A DNA stretch of 64,000 nt from Chrysaora quinquecirrha (lineage: Eukaryota; Cnidaria; Scyphozoa; Semaeostomeae; Pelagiidae). The DNA is taken from positions 404,840 through 468,839 of the forward strand of contig JACTAT010000156.1 of the NCBI GenBank assembly GCA_014526335.1. The letters run 5' to 3'. The notes beneath the pieces were generated by a model. It had not been told where the DNA came from and made no database searches. It saw only the letters and a program-made list of their open reading frames with translations. Positions within the stretch are counted from its first letter, which is position 1; each line of letters begins with the position of its first letter. Below are positions 1 through 12,558 of this stretch, piece after piece. A program made the position numbers and the translations under genes.

Positions 1-2
1 TA

Positions 3-266
3 GAAGAAATACCTTTAACTAAAGCAGCAAGGGGTAAATTCTTTCCTCCACCACTTACGTACTTATATGATGAGTTAGGTGATGTATTGACACCATTGCA
101 TCTTATTCATGGATATCGGCTATCATCGTTAGCACAAAATATCGATCAGCTGGATAACTTGGATGACTCTTAAGATAAGGTTTCCAAACGCTTTCTGTAT
201 TTAACTAAAAAACTCTGTCAGTTTTAAAACAGGTGGAGAAAAGAAAATTTGAATTTTCAAATAGTT
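3..266 (+). pseudogene. BEL/Pao integrase C-terminal fragment
   Basis: The plus frame starting at base 3 reads a proline-rich stretch followed by LTYLYDELGDVLTP and HLIHGYR, the signature found after the DDE core in Pao/BEL integrases (R-P-L-T-Y ... L-T-P-x-H-L). An in-frame TAA at 171-173 is followed, still in frame, by KRFLYLTKKLCQF, another stop, then NRWRKENL, which matches the family's 'R-F-x-Y-L ... F-W-x-R-W-R-x-E-Y-L' block. The window edge removes everything upstream. Two in-frame stops make it a pseudogene. Its sequence differs from the BEL element at 9599-15287, so it is a different family member. Confidence 0.7.
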
Positions 267-267
267 T

Positions 268-1548
268 CAGAAACTTTGACCTTTGACCTCATCCGTTATC
301 ATGTTCCAGAAAAAGCTCTCTATATAAGATAATAGCTCTCCACTTGGGCACTTGGAGCCGGTTGTTAATTGTCAGATTATATTGCAAAATTTATCGTTGG
401 AAAATTTCTTTCACGAAAATTGATTGGGGTCTTTATTTGTTTTGAAAGTCTCCTTGACCAGCAGTTGTAGAATTTTCTGGTGAACAGTCACTGAAATTGT
501 CCTTTCCAAAAAATAAAGAATTCTGAATGTTTGTCGCCATAAGCGATCATCAAAGCTTTTTCGTCGATGTGATTAATCTTAGTGTTCGTACGTTTATCAT
601 AAAACATCCAAATGAGAGGACAATAATTGAATTGTGATAATACAAACATCTGCATGATTTTTAAATAATTTGTCACCGCTAATATAACAGGGTATTCCAG
701 ATAAAGAATGCAATTTTGGCTAGCCTTTTGACATACTTTATAAACGGTAACGTGTAACTTAACGTTGGTTTCTTGTCAAAGGTGAAGACCAAAAATGTTT
801 TCAGCGTTCTCCACAATATAGACCTCACAGTCTATTTTTATTGTTAGTGAAATGTTATGGCTACCGAAAGTCATCGAAAGACATTTTGATTTGTTCATTT
901 CTTGCAGTTGCTGTCCCGCACTTTTGGAAACATCATTTTCCAATCTAACCATTGCTGCACCGTTGTTGCTATCACAAGTAGAGTGCGTTGTATCATCAGC
1001 GTAGTTGCATATTTCAGTAACCGTAACCGCATAGAGGTCCCAGAACTGATCCCTGCGGGACAACAATGAGAGTATTTCTGAAAGAACTGAAAGCTCAACT
1101 TACTTTAACTCTTTACTCTCTATTTCACAAATAGCTGCAGATGATGCGAAGGGCTTCTCTATTTAGTCCATAACTGGCAAGTTTGATATCAAAATCGTAT
1201 GGTTTCTAAGCAATCAAAGGCCTAAGAGAGATCTATAAACTCAGCTCGAGCATTTTTGCTATCATATAATGCCCCCCTCAACAAATCTAATAAAAGTAGG
1301 TTGTGTATTATATCGTTTTCGAAAACCACAGAGTAGTGGCGATAGAAAATTATTTGGGAATCGCTTGAGCCGTGTTTCCATAATTCTTTCATGAATTTTT
1401 TATAAGCTGGGAAAAATTGTTATAGGCCTGTAGTTTTCTTTAGAAAAAGTATCGTCCTTCTTGAATATAGCCGTAACGTCAACCCTTCTTACTTCTTCAG
1501 GGAAAGTGCATTGTAAGATATTGGCATTTACATAGTTGTTGGTGAAAA
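268..1548 (-). pseudogene. Decayed non-LTR (CR1/Jockey-like) reverse transcriptase
   Basis: Reading the minus strand from 1548 downward, conserved LINE RT blocks appear in order but in shifting frames. Around 1510-1390 is FPEEVRRVDVTAIFKKDD with an NYRPIT block (RT motifs 0-1). Around 1000 is NYADDTT (catalytic F/Y-A-D-D box), followed by ESKCLSMTFGSHN-like sequence. Around 650-560 is LSQFNYCPLIWMF with INHIDEKALMIAYGD, the classic C-terminal block of metazoan CR1/Jockey-type ORF2. Several frameshifts and stops are present and no endonuclease is seen, so it is 5'-truncated; the truncation point abuts the satellite at about 1550. It is unrelated in detail to the LINE at 53524-55699. Confidence 0.8.
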
Positions 1549-1568
1549 AAAGGAGCGATAATAGGTTG

Positions 1569-2097
1569 ATTTTCCTTGATGATCTTTAGTGTTCAAAGTA
1601 TCATATTCGACCCAAAATTTAGCCAATTTCTTGATCAATGCATTTCTTTTAGTGTTCAAGGTATCATGTTCGACAGAGAATTGAACCAATTTCTTGCTAA
1701 ATGTATTTATTGTAGTGTTCAAGGTATCATTTTCGACCGAAAATTGAACTCCTTTCTTGATCAATGGATTTAGTTTAGTGTTTGAAGTATCATACTCGAC
1801 CAAAAATTTAACCCCTTTCTTGATCAATACATTCATTATAGTGTTCGAAGTATCATATTCGACCAGAAAATGAACCCCTTTCTTGATCAATACATTCATT
1901 ATAGTGTTCAAAGTATCATATTCACCCGAAAATTTAACCCCTTTCTTGATTAATATATTTATTCTAATGTTTAAAGTATTATTTTCGACCAAAAATTGAA
2001 CCCCTTTCTTGGTCAATGTAATAATTGTAGTGTTCAAAGTATCAAATTCGACTGGAAATTTAACCCCTTTCTTGATCAATACATTTATTTTAGAGAG
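1569..2097. repeat. 63-bp satellite, left edge of array
   Basis: About eight tandem copies of a 63-bp unit built around TTTCTTGATCAAT, TAGTGTTCAAAGTATCAT, a TTCGACC core and AATTTAACCCC. These edge copies are the most diverged in the array. The unit contains the palindrome TTGATCAA. Because 63 is a multiple of three and the unit is AT-rich, apparent 21-residue repeat ORFs occur on both strands; I do not treat them as genes. Confidence 0.95.
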
Positions 2098-2455
2098 TTG
2101 CAAAATTTAACCCTTTTCGTTATTGTACCTTCCCCAAACCTGAAATTTTGTAACCAACCTTCCTCCATTTTAACATGGTATAAAATTGCCGAAAAACAGC
2201 CAGACAGACTCCTTCACGCACGAGACAAAAACATGTGCATAGGGACCTTCCCACGTAGCTTGTATGTTTTAGCGTAAGTGTTGTAAAGGTGGCAATCATG
2301 CTTTAATATCAGGGAGGCTACAGTCTTAAGAGGGCGATTCATTAATTGATTGCAACTTTCTAAGGTGAAGGATATCACAGCACTGTAGGGACCTACAAAG
2401 GGTTGTCAGCCTAAACCAACTGATAGATTTTCTTTCAAGGTTGTTCCTGATTTGG
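2098..2455. other. Non-satellite interruption, no gene seen
   Basis: About 358 bp between satellite copies with no match to the monomer except a short AATTTAACCC stretch near the left edge. No coding signature, terminal repeat or target duplication is visible. It may be an inserted fragment or flanking DNA trapped by duplication. Confidence 0.6.
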
Positions 2456-5400
2456 GCCCATTTCTTGATGAATGTATTCATTTTAGTGTTCAAAGTATCA
2501 TCTTTACTGAAAATTGAACCCATTTCTTGATCAATGTATTTATTTATTTAGTGTTCAAAGTATCATATTCGACCGAAAATTTAGCCCCTTTCTTGATCAA
2601 ATTATTTATTTTAGTGTTCAAAGTATCATCTTGACTGAAAATTGAACCCATTTCGTGATCAAATTATTTATTGCAGCGTTCAAAGAATCATGTTCGACCG
2701 AAAATGTAGCCCGTATCTTGATCAATACATTTATTTTTGTGTTCAAAGTATCATATTGGCTGAAAATTGAGCCTATTTCCTGATCAAGTTATTTATTGCA
2801 ATGTTCAAAGTATCATCTTTACTGAAAATTGAACCCATTTTCTTGATCAATACATTTATTTTAATGTTGAAAGTATCATCTTGACAGAGAATTGAACCCA
2901 TTTCTTGATCTATGTATTTATTGTAGTGTTCAAAGTATCATATCCGACAGGAAATTTAACCCCTTTCTTGATCAATACGTTTATTTCAGTGTTCAAAGTA
3001 TTGTCTTGACTAAAATTTGAACCCATTTCTTAATCAATATATCTTATTTTAATGCTCAAAGTATCATATTCGACCGAAAATTTAATCCCTTTCTTGATCA
3101 ATAAATTTATCTAGTGTTCAAAGTATCATATTGACTGAAAATTGAACCAATTTCTTGATGAAGTTATTTATTGCAGTTTTCAAAGTATCATATTCAATCT
3201 AAATTTTAACCCCTTTCTTGATCGATAAATTTCTTTTAGTGTTCAAAGTATCATATTCGACCGAAAATTTAATCCCTTTCTTGGTCAATGTAATAATTGT
3301 AGTGTTCAAAGTATCATATTCGACCGGTATCAAAGTATCAATACATTTATTTTAGTGTTCAATATAATCTTGACTGAAAATTGAACCATTTTTTGATCAT
3401 TGTATTTATTTTTGTGTTCAATTTATCATATTCAATCGAAAATTTAATCCCTTTCTTGATCGATAAATTTCTTTTAGTGTTCAAAGTATCATATTCGACC
3501 GAAAATTTAATCCCTTTCTTGATCAATGTAATAATTGTAGTGTTCAAAGTATCATATTCGACCGGTATCAAAGTATTAATACATTTATTTTAGTGTTCAA
3601 TATTATCTTGATTGAAAATTGAACCATTTTTTGATCATTGTATTTATTTTTGTGTTCAATTTATCATATTCAATCGAAATTTTAACCCTTTTCTTGATCG
3701 ACAAATTTCTTTTAGTGTTCAAAGTATCATATTCGACCGAAAATTTAACCCCTTTCTTAATCAATGCATTTATTTTAGTGTTCAAAGTATCATCTTGACT
3801 GAAAATTGAACCCATTTCTTGATCATTGTATTTATTGTTGTGTTCAAATTATCATCTTTACTAAAAATTGAACCTATTTCTTGATCAAGTTATTCATTGC
3901 AGTGTTCAAAGTATCATATTCGATCTAAAATTTAACCCCATTCTTGATCAATATATTTATTGTAGTGTTCAAAGTATAATATTCGACCGGTATTTTAACC
4001 CCTTTTTTGATCAAGTTATTTATTTCAGTGTTCAAAGTATCATCTTGACTGAAAATTGAACCCATTTCTTGATCAATGTATTTGTTATAGTGTTCAAAGT
4101 ATCATATTCGACAAAAATTATACCCCTTTTTTGATCAATGTATTTATTGTAGTGTTCAAAGTATTATTTTCGACCGAAAATTGAACCCCTTTCTTGGTCA
4201 ATTTATTTATTGTAGTGTTCAAAGTATCATATTCGACCCAAAATTAGCCAATTTCTTGATCAATGTATTTAGTTTAGTGTACGAAGTATGATATTCGACC
4301 CAAAATTAGCCAATTTCTTGATGAATAAATTTATTGTAGTGTTCAAAGTATCATATTCGACCAAAAAATTTCACCCCTTTCTTAATCAATACAGTTATTT
4401 TAGTGTTCAAAGCATCATGTTGGCTGAAAATTGAACCCATTTCTTGATCAATGTATTTAATGTAGTGTTCAAAGTATCATATTCGACCAAAAATTTAACA
4501 CCTTTCTTGATCAAGTTATTTATTTCAGTGTTCAAAGTATCATCTTGACTGAAAATTGAACCCATTTTTTGATCAATGTATTTATTGTAGTGTTAAAAGT
4601 ATTATATTCGACCGAAAATTTAATCCCTTTCTTGATCAATGTAATAATTGTAGTGTTCAAAGTATCATATTCGACCGGTATCAAAGTATCAATACATTTA
4701 TTTTAGTGTTCAATTTTATCTTGACTGAAAATTGAACCATTTTTTGATCATTGTGTTTATTTTTGTGTTCAATTTATCATATTCAATCGAAATTTTAACC
4801 CCTTTCTTGATCGATAAATTTCTTTTAGTGTTCAAAGTATCATATTCGACCGAAAATTTAACCCCTTTCTTAATCAATGCATTTATTTTAGTGTTCAAAG
4901 TATCATCTTGACTGAAAATTGAACCCATTTCTTCATCATTGTATTTATTGTTGTGTTCAAACTATCATCTTTACTAAAAATTGAACCTATTTCTTGATCA
5001 AGTTATTCATTGCAGTGTTCAAAGTATCATATTCGATCTAAAATTTAACCCCATTCTTGATCAATATATTTATTGTAGTGTTCAAAGTATCATTTTCGAC
5101 CGAAAATTGAACCCCTTTCTTGGTCAATTTAATAATTGTAGTGTTCAAAGTATCATATTCGACCGGTATTTTAACCCCTTTTTTGATTAAGTTATTTATT
5201 TCAGTGTTCAAAGTATCATCACTGAAAATTGAACCCATTTCTTGATCAATGTATTTAATGTAGTGTTCAAAGTATCATATTCGACCGAAAATTTAACCCC
5301 TTTTTTGATCAAGTTATTTATTTCAGTGTTCAAAGTATCATCTTGACTGAATATTGAACCCATTTTTTGATCAATGTATTTATTGTAGTGTTAAAAGTAT

Positions 5401-8400
5401 TATATTCAACCGAAAATTTAACCCCTTTCTTGATCAATGTATTTATTGTAGTGTTCAAAGTATCATCTTGACTGAAAATTGAACCATTTTTTGATCATTG
5501 TATTTATTTTTGTGTTCAATTTATGATATTCAATCGAATTTTTAACCCTTTTCTTGATCGATAAATTTCTTTTAGTGTTCAAAGTATCATATTCGACCGA
5601 AAATTTAACCCCTTTCTTAATCAATGCATTATATTTTAGTGTTCAAAGTATCATCTTGACTGAAAATTGAACCCATTTCTTCATCATTGTATTTATTGTT
5701 GTGTTCAAATTATCATCTTTACTAAAAATTGAACCTATTTCTTGATCAAGTTATTCATTGCAGTGTTCAAAGTATCATATTCGATCTAAAATTTAACCCC
5801 ATTCTTGATCAATATATTTATTGCAGTGTTCAAAGTATCATATTCGACCGGTATTTTAACCCCTTTTTTGATCAAGTTATTTATTTCAGTGTTCAAAGTA
5901 TCATCTTGACTGAAAATTGAACCCATTTCTTGATCAATGTATTTGTTGTTGTGTTCAATGTATCATATTCGACAAAAATTATACCCCTTTTTTGATCAAT
6001 GTATTTATTGTAGTGTTCAAAGTATTATTTTCGACCGAAAATTGAACCCCTTTCTTGGTCAATTTATTTATTGTAGTGTTCAAAGTATCATATTCGACCC
6101 AAAATTAGCCAATTTCTTGATCAATGTATTTAGTTTAGTGTACGAAGTATCATATTCGACCCAAAATTAGCCAATTTCTTGATCAATAAATTTATTGTAG
6201 TGTTCAAAGTATCATATTCGACCAAAAAATTTCACCCCTTTCTTAATCAATACAGTTATTTTAGTGTTCAAAGCATCATGTTGGCTGAAAATTGAACCCA
6301 TTTTTTGATCAATGTATTTAATGTAGTGTTCAAAGTATCATATTCGACCAAAAATTTAACACCTTTCTTGATCAAGTTATTTATTTCAGTGTTCAAAGTA
6401 TCATCTTGACTGAAAATTGAACCCATTTCGTGGTCAATGTATTTATTGTAGTGTTCAAAGTATCATATTCGACTGAAAATTTAACCCTTTTCTTGATCAA
6501 TATATTTATTGTAGTGTTCAAAGTATTATTTTCGACCGAAAATTGAACCCCTTTCTTGGTCAATTTATTTATTGTAGTGTTCAAAGTATTATTTTCGACC
6601 GAAAATTGAACCCCTTTCTTGGTCAATTTATTTATTGTAGTGTTCAAAGTATCATATTCGACCCAAAATTAGCCAATTTCTTGATCAATGCATTTCTTTT
6701 AGTGTTCAAAGTATCATATTCGACCCAAAATTTAGCTAATTTCTTGATCAATGTATTTAGTTTAGTGTACGAATTGTCATATTCGAACACAAATTGAACC
6801 CCTTTCTTGGTCGATTTATTCATTGTAGTGTTCAAAGTATTATTTTCGACCGAAAATTGAACCCCTTTCTTGGTTAATTTATTTATTGTAGTGTTCGAAG
6901 TATCATATTCGACCCAAAATTCGCAAATTTCTTGATCAATAAATTTATTGTAGTGTTCAAAGTATCATATTCGACCAAAAAATTTCACCCCTTTCTTAAG
7001 CAATACAGTTATTTTAGTGGTCAAAGCATCATGTTGGCTGAAAATTGAACCCATTTCTTGATCAATGTATTTAATGTAGTGTTCAAAGTATCATATTCGA
7101 CCAAAAATTTAACACCTTTCTTGATCAAGTTATTTATTTCAGTGTTCAAAGTATCATCTTGACTGAAAATTGAACCCATTTTTTGATCAATGTATTTATT
7201 GTAGTGTTAAAAGTATTATATTCGACCGAAAATTTAATCCCTTTCTTGGTCAATGTAATAATTGTAGTGTTCAAAGTATCATATTCGACCGGTATCAAAG
7301 TATCAATACATTTATTTTAGTGTTCAATTTTATCTTGACTGAAAATTGAACCATTTTTTGATCATTGTATTTATTTTTGTGTTCAATTTATCATATTCAA
7401 TCGAAATTTTAACCCCTTTCTTGATCGATAAATTTCTTTTAGTGTTTAAAGTATCATATTCGACCAAAAATTTAACATCTTTCTTGATGAAGTTATTTAT
7501 TATAGTGTTCAAAGTATGATATTGGACCGAAATTTTAACCCTTTTCTTGATCAATACATTTATTTTTGTGTTCAAAGTATCTTCTTGGCTGAAAATGGTA
7601 CCAATTTCTTGATCAATGTATTTATTGCAGTGTTCAAAGTATCATATTCAATCGAAATTTTAACCCCTGTCTTGATCAATACATTTATTTTAGAGTTCAA
7701 AGTATCATGTTGGCCGAAAATTGAACCCATTGCTTGATCAATGTATTTATTGCAGTGCTCAAAGTATAATATTCGACCGAATATTTACCCCTTTCTTGAT
7801 CAATACTTTTATTTTAGTGTTCAAATTATCAGCTTGACTGAAAATTGAACCCATTTCTTGATCAATGTAATTAATGTAGTGTTCAAAGTATCATATTCGA
7901 CCGAAAATTTAACCCCTTTTTTGATCAAGTTATTTATTTCAGTGTTCAAAGTATCATCTTGACTGAAAATTGAACCCATTTTTTGATCAATGTATTTATT
8001 GTAGTGTTAAAAGTATTATATTCAACCGAAAATTTAACCCCTTTCTTGATCAATGTATTTATTGTAGTGTTCAAAGTATCATCTTGACTGAAAATGGTAC
8101 CCATTTCTTGATCAATGTATTTATTCCAGTGTTCAATGTATCATATTCGACCGAAAATTTAACCCTTTCTTGATCAATACATTTATTTTGTGTTCAAAGT
8201 ATCTTCTTGGCTGAAAATGGTACCCATTTCTTGATAAATGTATTTATTGCAGTGTTCAAAGTATCATATTCAATCGAAATTTTAACTCCTGTCTTGATCA
8301 ATACATTTATTTTAGAGTTCAAAGTATCATGTTGGCAGAAAATTGAACCCATTTCTTGATCAATGTATTTATTGCAGTGCTCAAAGTATAATATTCGACC

Positions 8401-9598
8401 GAATATTTACCCCTTTCTTGATCAATACTTTTATTTTAGTGTTCAAAGTATCAGCTTGACTGAAAATTGAACCCATTTCTTGATCAATGTATTTAATGTA
8501 GTGTTCAAAGTATCATATTCGACCGAAAATTTAACCCCTTTTTTGATCAAGTTATTTATTTCAGTGTTCAAAGTATCATCTTGACTGAAAATTGAACCCA
8601 TTTTTTGATCAATGTATTTATTGTAGTGTTAAAAGTATTATATTCAACCGAAAATTTAATCCCTTTCTTGGTCAATGTAATAATTGTAGTGTTCAAAGTA
8701 TCATATTCGACCGGTATCATAGTATCAATACATTTAATTTAGTGTTCAATATAATCTTGACTGAAAATTGAACCATTTTTTGATCATTGTATTTATTTTT
8801 GTGTTCAATTTATCATATTCAATCGAAATTTTAACCCCTTTCTTGATCGATAAATTTCTTTTAGTGTTCAAAGTATCATATTCGACCGAAAATTTAATCC
8901 CTTTCTTGATCAATGTAATAATTGTAGTGTTCAAAGTATCATATTCGACCGGTATCAAAGTATTAATACATTTATTTTAGTGTTCAATATTATCTTGACT
9001 GAAAATTGAACCATTTTTTGATCATTGTATTTATTTTTGTGTTCAATTTATCATATTCAATCGAAATTTTAACCCTTTTCTTGATCGATAAATTTCTTTT
9101 AGTGTTCAAAGTATCATATTTGACGGAAAATTTAACCCCTTTCTTAATCAATGCATTTATTTTAGTGTTCAAAGTATCATCTTGACTGAAAATTGAACCC
9201 ATTTCTTCATCATTGTATTTATTGTTGTGTTCAAATTATCATCTTTACTAAAAATTGAACCTATTTCTTGATCAAGTTATTCATTGCAGTGTTCAAAGTA
9301 TCATATTCGATCTAAAATTTAACCCCATTCTTGATCAATATATTTATTGTAGTGTTCAAAGTATCATTTTCGACGGAAAATTGAACCCCTTTCTTGGTCA
9401 ATTTAATAATTGTAGTGTTCAAAGTATCATATTCGACCGGTATTTTAACCCCTTTTTTGATCAAGTTATTTATTTCAGTGTTCAAAGTATCATCTTGACT
9501 GAAAATTGAACCCATTTCTTGATCAATGTATTTAATGTAGTGTTCAAAGTATCATATTCGACCGAAAATTTAACCCCTTTTTTGATCAAGCTATTTAT
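2456..9598. repeat. 62/63-bp satellite, main left array
   Basis: More than 110 tandem monomers. Two types alternate irregularly. Type A (63 bp) has CATATTCGACCGAAAATTTA then ACCCCTTT. Type B (62 bp) has CATCTTGACTGAAAATTGAA then CCCATTT. Mixed blocks recur as higher-order units; for example the block at about 3603-4060 recurs at about 4716-5190, about 5560-5920 and about 8990-9510, and again right of the BEL insertion. The one-base length difference between A and B shifts the reading frame, which limits spurious ORFs to roughly 60-90 codons. Confidence 0.97.
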
Positions 9599-9866
9599 TG
9601 TTAAGAACGCTGTGAAGGAGCGCTCTTGGGGGCAATTTTACATGAAGTAGGAGAGCACGTGGAGGAAGAAGGGACGAGTTTTTCTCGATGATCAAGATGG
9701 CCTTTTAGGACGATGATGGCATTAAAGAATGAAAGAAACTTCGTATGACTTTTAACTGTTTTGCTATTCTTAAATATTTTTTATTTGTTCTTGTTTGTTT
9801 TACACGACTTTCTGTTATGGTGTTACTCTAAGGCGCGGCAGACTAAGGAAGGAGGGTTTCACTATA
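9599..9866 (+). repeat. 5' LTR of BEL/Pao element
   Basis: Starts TGTTAAG directly after satellite DNA; its first 110 bp are repeated at the element's right end. The downstream limit is inferred from the primer-binding site at 9870. The T/A-rich stretch around 9775-9800 would suit the R/U5 region. The right border is approximate: the LTR could end at the CA near 9861. Confidence 0.75.
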
Positions 9867-9869
9867 AAG

Positions 9870-9887
9870 TGGCGACCACGAGGGGAC
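9870..9887 (+). promoter_or_regulatory. Primer-binding site, tRNA-Arg-like
   Basis: TGGCGACCACGAGGGGAC lies just after the 5' LTR. It has the TGG expected opposite a tRNA CCA end, and its complement resembles the acceptor and T-arm of animal arginine tRNAs whose acceptor stem contains GACCACG or GACCGCG. The tRNA assignment is from memory of tRNA sequence and is tentative. Confidence 0.6.
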
Positions 9888-9932
9888 AAGAACTGTGAAA
9901 GATATTGAGTTATAGAAAACAATAGTTTGAAA

Positions 9933-11468
9933 ATGGAATCTACAGCAACGAAGAAGTTATTGGAGAAAGAGGTGGTGAAGGCAAATATGTATGGGGAGCA
10001 AATTAAGGAAGCAGTTGAACAAAAAGACATGTGGAAACTAGGCCGGTTATGTGAAGTCACCATGCCAAACAAGGTAAAAGCATTAGAAGAATTGATTGAA
10101 AAGACTGCAGAATTGATGATTGATGAAGAGCAGGCAATTGGCACTGTACAGGAATGGATAAAGGAGACACGAAATAGCTTTCAAGAGGCATTTAAAATGT
10201 ATGAAAAAGGCAAGGTAGTTCTGCATGAAAATAATGAAATAATTAAGAATATAGAGAGGGAAAAGGAACAGCAGCAAGAGAGAAAACGTAAGGAAGATGA
10301 GAGAAAAGAAATTCAAGAATATGAAGAACATCTGAGAAAAGAGAAATTAGAAAAAGACAGAGCAGCATGGAAAGAACAACAAAGAATTATGCTTGAAACA
10401 AAAGAAAAAGAAATTGAGATAGTAAGAAAACATAAAGAGAATGAAGTCAACTTACCTAAGTTAAGTATTGCTCCTTTTAAAGGGACTGCCAAAGATTGGA
10501 TAAGATTCTCTAATCAATTTAAGGCACAAATAAATAATCAGCCTTTGAACAAGGTTGTGAAATTAGGATACCTGCTACAAAGCGTAAGAGGAGAATGTCA
10601 TCAAATGCTAGGAAATATACCTAACACTGAAGCAGGATATGATAGAGCGTGGAAATTACTTGAAGATGAATATGGACAGGAAAAAACTGTGATAGCCGCC
10701 CATACAAAAGAGATCATAGATTTGCCTGTTTTAAGAGGGTCAAAATATGGTAAAGTTAAAGAGTTTTATGATATTCTTTGCATAAATTATGAAGCTCTGA
10801 GAGCCATGAATGGCCACAGTAAAATTGAAGGATTGGTATTATCTACACTTGCCAAGTTACCTAACATAAAGCCAGACCTTACAAGGAATGACGATGAATG
10901 GGAAATGTGGAGCTTTGATGATCTGTTGAAAGAAATAAGAAAATGGCTGAAAAGAAATGTAACTGAAGATGAAGGTATCAAACTACAAGATGAAAGGAGA
11001 TCAGACACACATAGGCAAAGAACAGCTTTCATGACAACAGAAAGAAGGGAACCAAGATGTTTTTATTGCCCAAATAAACACTGGCCAGACAAATGTGATA
11101 TTGTTAAGGATACTAAGGAAAGGAAAGAGTATATGAGAAGAAAAGGCATGTGTTTTAAGTGTGGAGAGAATCATTTAGTCAAAGATTGTAGAAAAAGGGG
11201 CTGTTTTATATGCAAGGGAAGCCACCACTCAAGCCTACACGAAGACAAGCCAAAAAGAGAGGAGGAGACCCTAAATGTTTATACCCCTAGTGAAGAATGC
11301 ACCATGCCACTCATTCCTATTGAACTAAAAGGTGACCAGGTATGGGCAATATTAGACACTGGGTCAGCTAAGAACTATATCAGTAGAAAAGCTGTTGAAA
11401 TGCTGAAGCTAAAGCCATTAAAGTGGGAGACAAGCAGTTTAAGAACAGCTGAAGGAAAAGGAAATTGA
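9933..11468 (+). CDS. BEL/Pao Gag with start of aspartic protease
   Basis: 511 codons from the first ATG at 9933. Residues about 90-175 are a highly charged Glu/Lys/Arg coiled coil. Residues about 180-330 match the DUF1759 Gag domain of Pao elements (LPKLSIAPFKGTAKDWIRFS, then LLQSVRGEC). Three Cys-rich knuckles follow near 375, 406 and 423: CFYCPNKHWPDKC, CFKCGENHLVKDC and a partial CFICKGSHH, the first two in C-X2-C-X3-H-X4-C spacing. The retropepsin-type active site ILDTGSAKNYIS is near residue 471. The frame stops at 11466-11468 and the protein continues in another frame from about 11461, so this is Gag plus the protease N-terminus. The product would package element RNA in cytoplasmic particles. 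Confidence 0.9.
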   Translation: MESTATKKLLEKEVVKANMYGEQIKEAVEQKDMWKLGRLCEVTMPNKVKALEELIEKTAELMIDEEQAIGTVQEWIKETRNSFQEAFKMYEKGKVVLHENNEIIKNIEREKEQQQERKRKEDERKEIQEYEEHLRKEKLEKDRAAWKEQQRIMLETKEKEIEIVRKHKENEVNLPKLSIAPFKGTAKDWIRFSNQFKAQINNQPLNKVVKLGYLLQSVRGECHQMLGNIPNTEAGYDRAWKLLEDEYGQEKTVIAAHTKEIIDLPVLRGSKYGKVKEFYDILCINYEALRAMNGHSKIEGLVLSTLAKLPNIKPDLTRNDDEWEMWSFDDLLKEIRKWLKRNVTEDEGIKLQDERRSDTHRQRTAFMTTERREPRCFYCPNKHWPDKCDIVKDTKERKEYMRRKGMCFKCGENHLVKDCRKRGCFICKGSHHSSLHEDKPKREEETLNVYTPSEECTMPLIPIELKGDQVWAILDTGSAKNYISRKAVEMLKLKPLKWETSSLRTAEGKGN

Positions 11469-12153
11469 CAAAAGAGCAGTCTATGAGATAAAGGCACATA
11501 CATTGAAAGGTGAAGAATTTGTATTTGAAGCTGTGGGGTTAGACCAACCAAACTTTGCCAAAGGAGAGAGAACATCAAGTAAAGAGCTCAAAATGAAGTA
11601 TAACCATTTGAGAGGTCTATTTATTCCAGAAGGTAGTAATGATACATATGAAGTCCACTTGCTGATTGGAGATCCAACTTTTACAGATTTCAGGACTGGG
11701 AACTGTAGGAAGGGTAACAAAGGTGAGCCTATAGCAGATGAGACAATATTTGGCTGGACAGTGCATGGAGAAAGAACAGGAAAAGAGTTTAACTATTTCA
11801 CACAGACAACCAATGAAGAATATGAAAAACTGTACAGCCTAGATGTATTAGGAGTACAAGATAGGAAGGAATTCGACCAAGAAGATGTAAAAAATGAGTT
11901 TTTGGAAAACATAAGGCAATTGGGGGATGGCAGATATGTGGTGAAAGTACCCTGGATTGAGGACAGAATACCAAGTAATACAAATGAAATGCAAAGCAGA
12001 GCTAGATTGAGAAATTTGATGACAAAGATGACAGATGATGTAAGAGAGAAATATGAATCAATAGTGACTGAGCAACTTAAGACAGGAATTATAGAAGAAG
12101 CCCCAGATATACCCACAGGAAAAGGGTGTTCTACATGCCCCATAAACCTGTGA
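11461..12153 (+). CDS. BEL/Pao A17-type protease and RT N-terminus
   Basis: Continues the polyprotein in a frame shifted relative to Gag; no initiation codon is required if the shift is a recent indel. LLIGDPTF, then ADETIFGWTVHGE match the 'L-I-G-x-D ... x-T-x-x-G-W-x-x-x-G' pattern of the Pao A17 protease region. GDGRYVVKVPWIED near 11930 opens the reverse transcriptase domain (consensus GRYEVxLPW). The frame ends at 12153 while overlapping the next ORF at 12126. The switch point near 11455-11470 falls in a purine run, a common place for indels. Confidence 0.85.
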   Translation, partial: EIDKRAVYEIKAHTLKGEEFVFEAVGLDQPNFAKGERTSSKELKMKYNHLRGLFIPEGSNDTYEVHLLIGDPTFTDFRTGNCRKGNKGEPIADETIFGWTVHGERTGKEFNYFTQTTNEEYEKLYSLDVLGVQDRKEFDQEDVKNEFLENIRQLGDGRYVVKVPWIEDRIPSNTNEMQSRARLRNLMTKMTDDVREKYESIVTEQLKTGIIEEAPDIPTGKGCSTCPINL

Positions 12154-12524
12154 TTAGAGAAGAGTCTGTGAGTACAAAGGTGCGTATGGTCTTTGATGCA
12201 AGTGCAAAACCATCACCAGAAGAGTATTCAATCAACGAGTGTATGAACCCTGGTCCTGCAACCCAGCCTCTTTTGTGGGATATTCTTATCAGGTCAAGAA
12301 TGTCACCAGTCTGTCTAGTGGGGGATGTAGAGAAAGCATTTTTACAAGTACAATTAGATGAGACAGATAGAGATGCATTTCGATTCATATTCAAAGGCTG
12401 CGATGGTGTGGAAAAGCATTATAGATTCTGCAGAGTACCATTTGGGGGAGAAAGTTCCCTTTTATGCTTGGAGGAGTTATTCAGTTCCACTTGGAGAATA
12501 CTGAAGGAAGAAGTCTGTTATTGA
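12126..12524 (+). CDS. BEL/Pao reverse transcriptase, fingers and palm
   Basis: Contains YMPHKPVIREES, the block TKVRMVFDASAK, and GDVEKAFLQV, the motif carrying the first catalytic Asp. The frame then drifts near 12450: the plus-frame PFGGESS corresponds to the usual PFG-x-x-x-SPF box, while an adjacent frame gives FMLGGVIQFHL. It ends at 12524. The missing YxDD box is found in the next ORF's frame, upstream of that ORF's first ATG, as YVDNVMG (about 12544). Confidence 0.88.
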   Translation: MFYMPHKPVIREESVSTKVRMVFDASAKPSPEEYSINECMNPGPATQPLLWDILIRSRMSPVCLVGDVEKAFLQVQLDETDRDAFRFIFKGCDGVEKHYRFCRVPFGGESSLLCLEELFSSTWRILKEEVCY

Positions 12525-12558
12525 TTCACTGAAAGAAAATACATATGTCGATAATGTT

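Noticed and set aside
1528..2103. 191-codon minus ORF with 21-residue repeats as a gene
   Set aside because: It is the satellite read through; the same DNA is also open on the plus strand, and it has no conserved non-repeat domain.
9815..12143. Minus-strand ORFs within the BEL element
   Set aside because: They are antisense shadows of the Gag/Pol frames.
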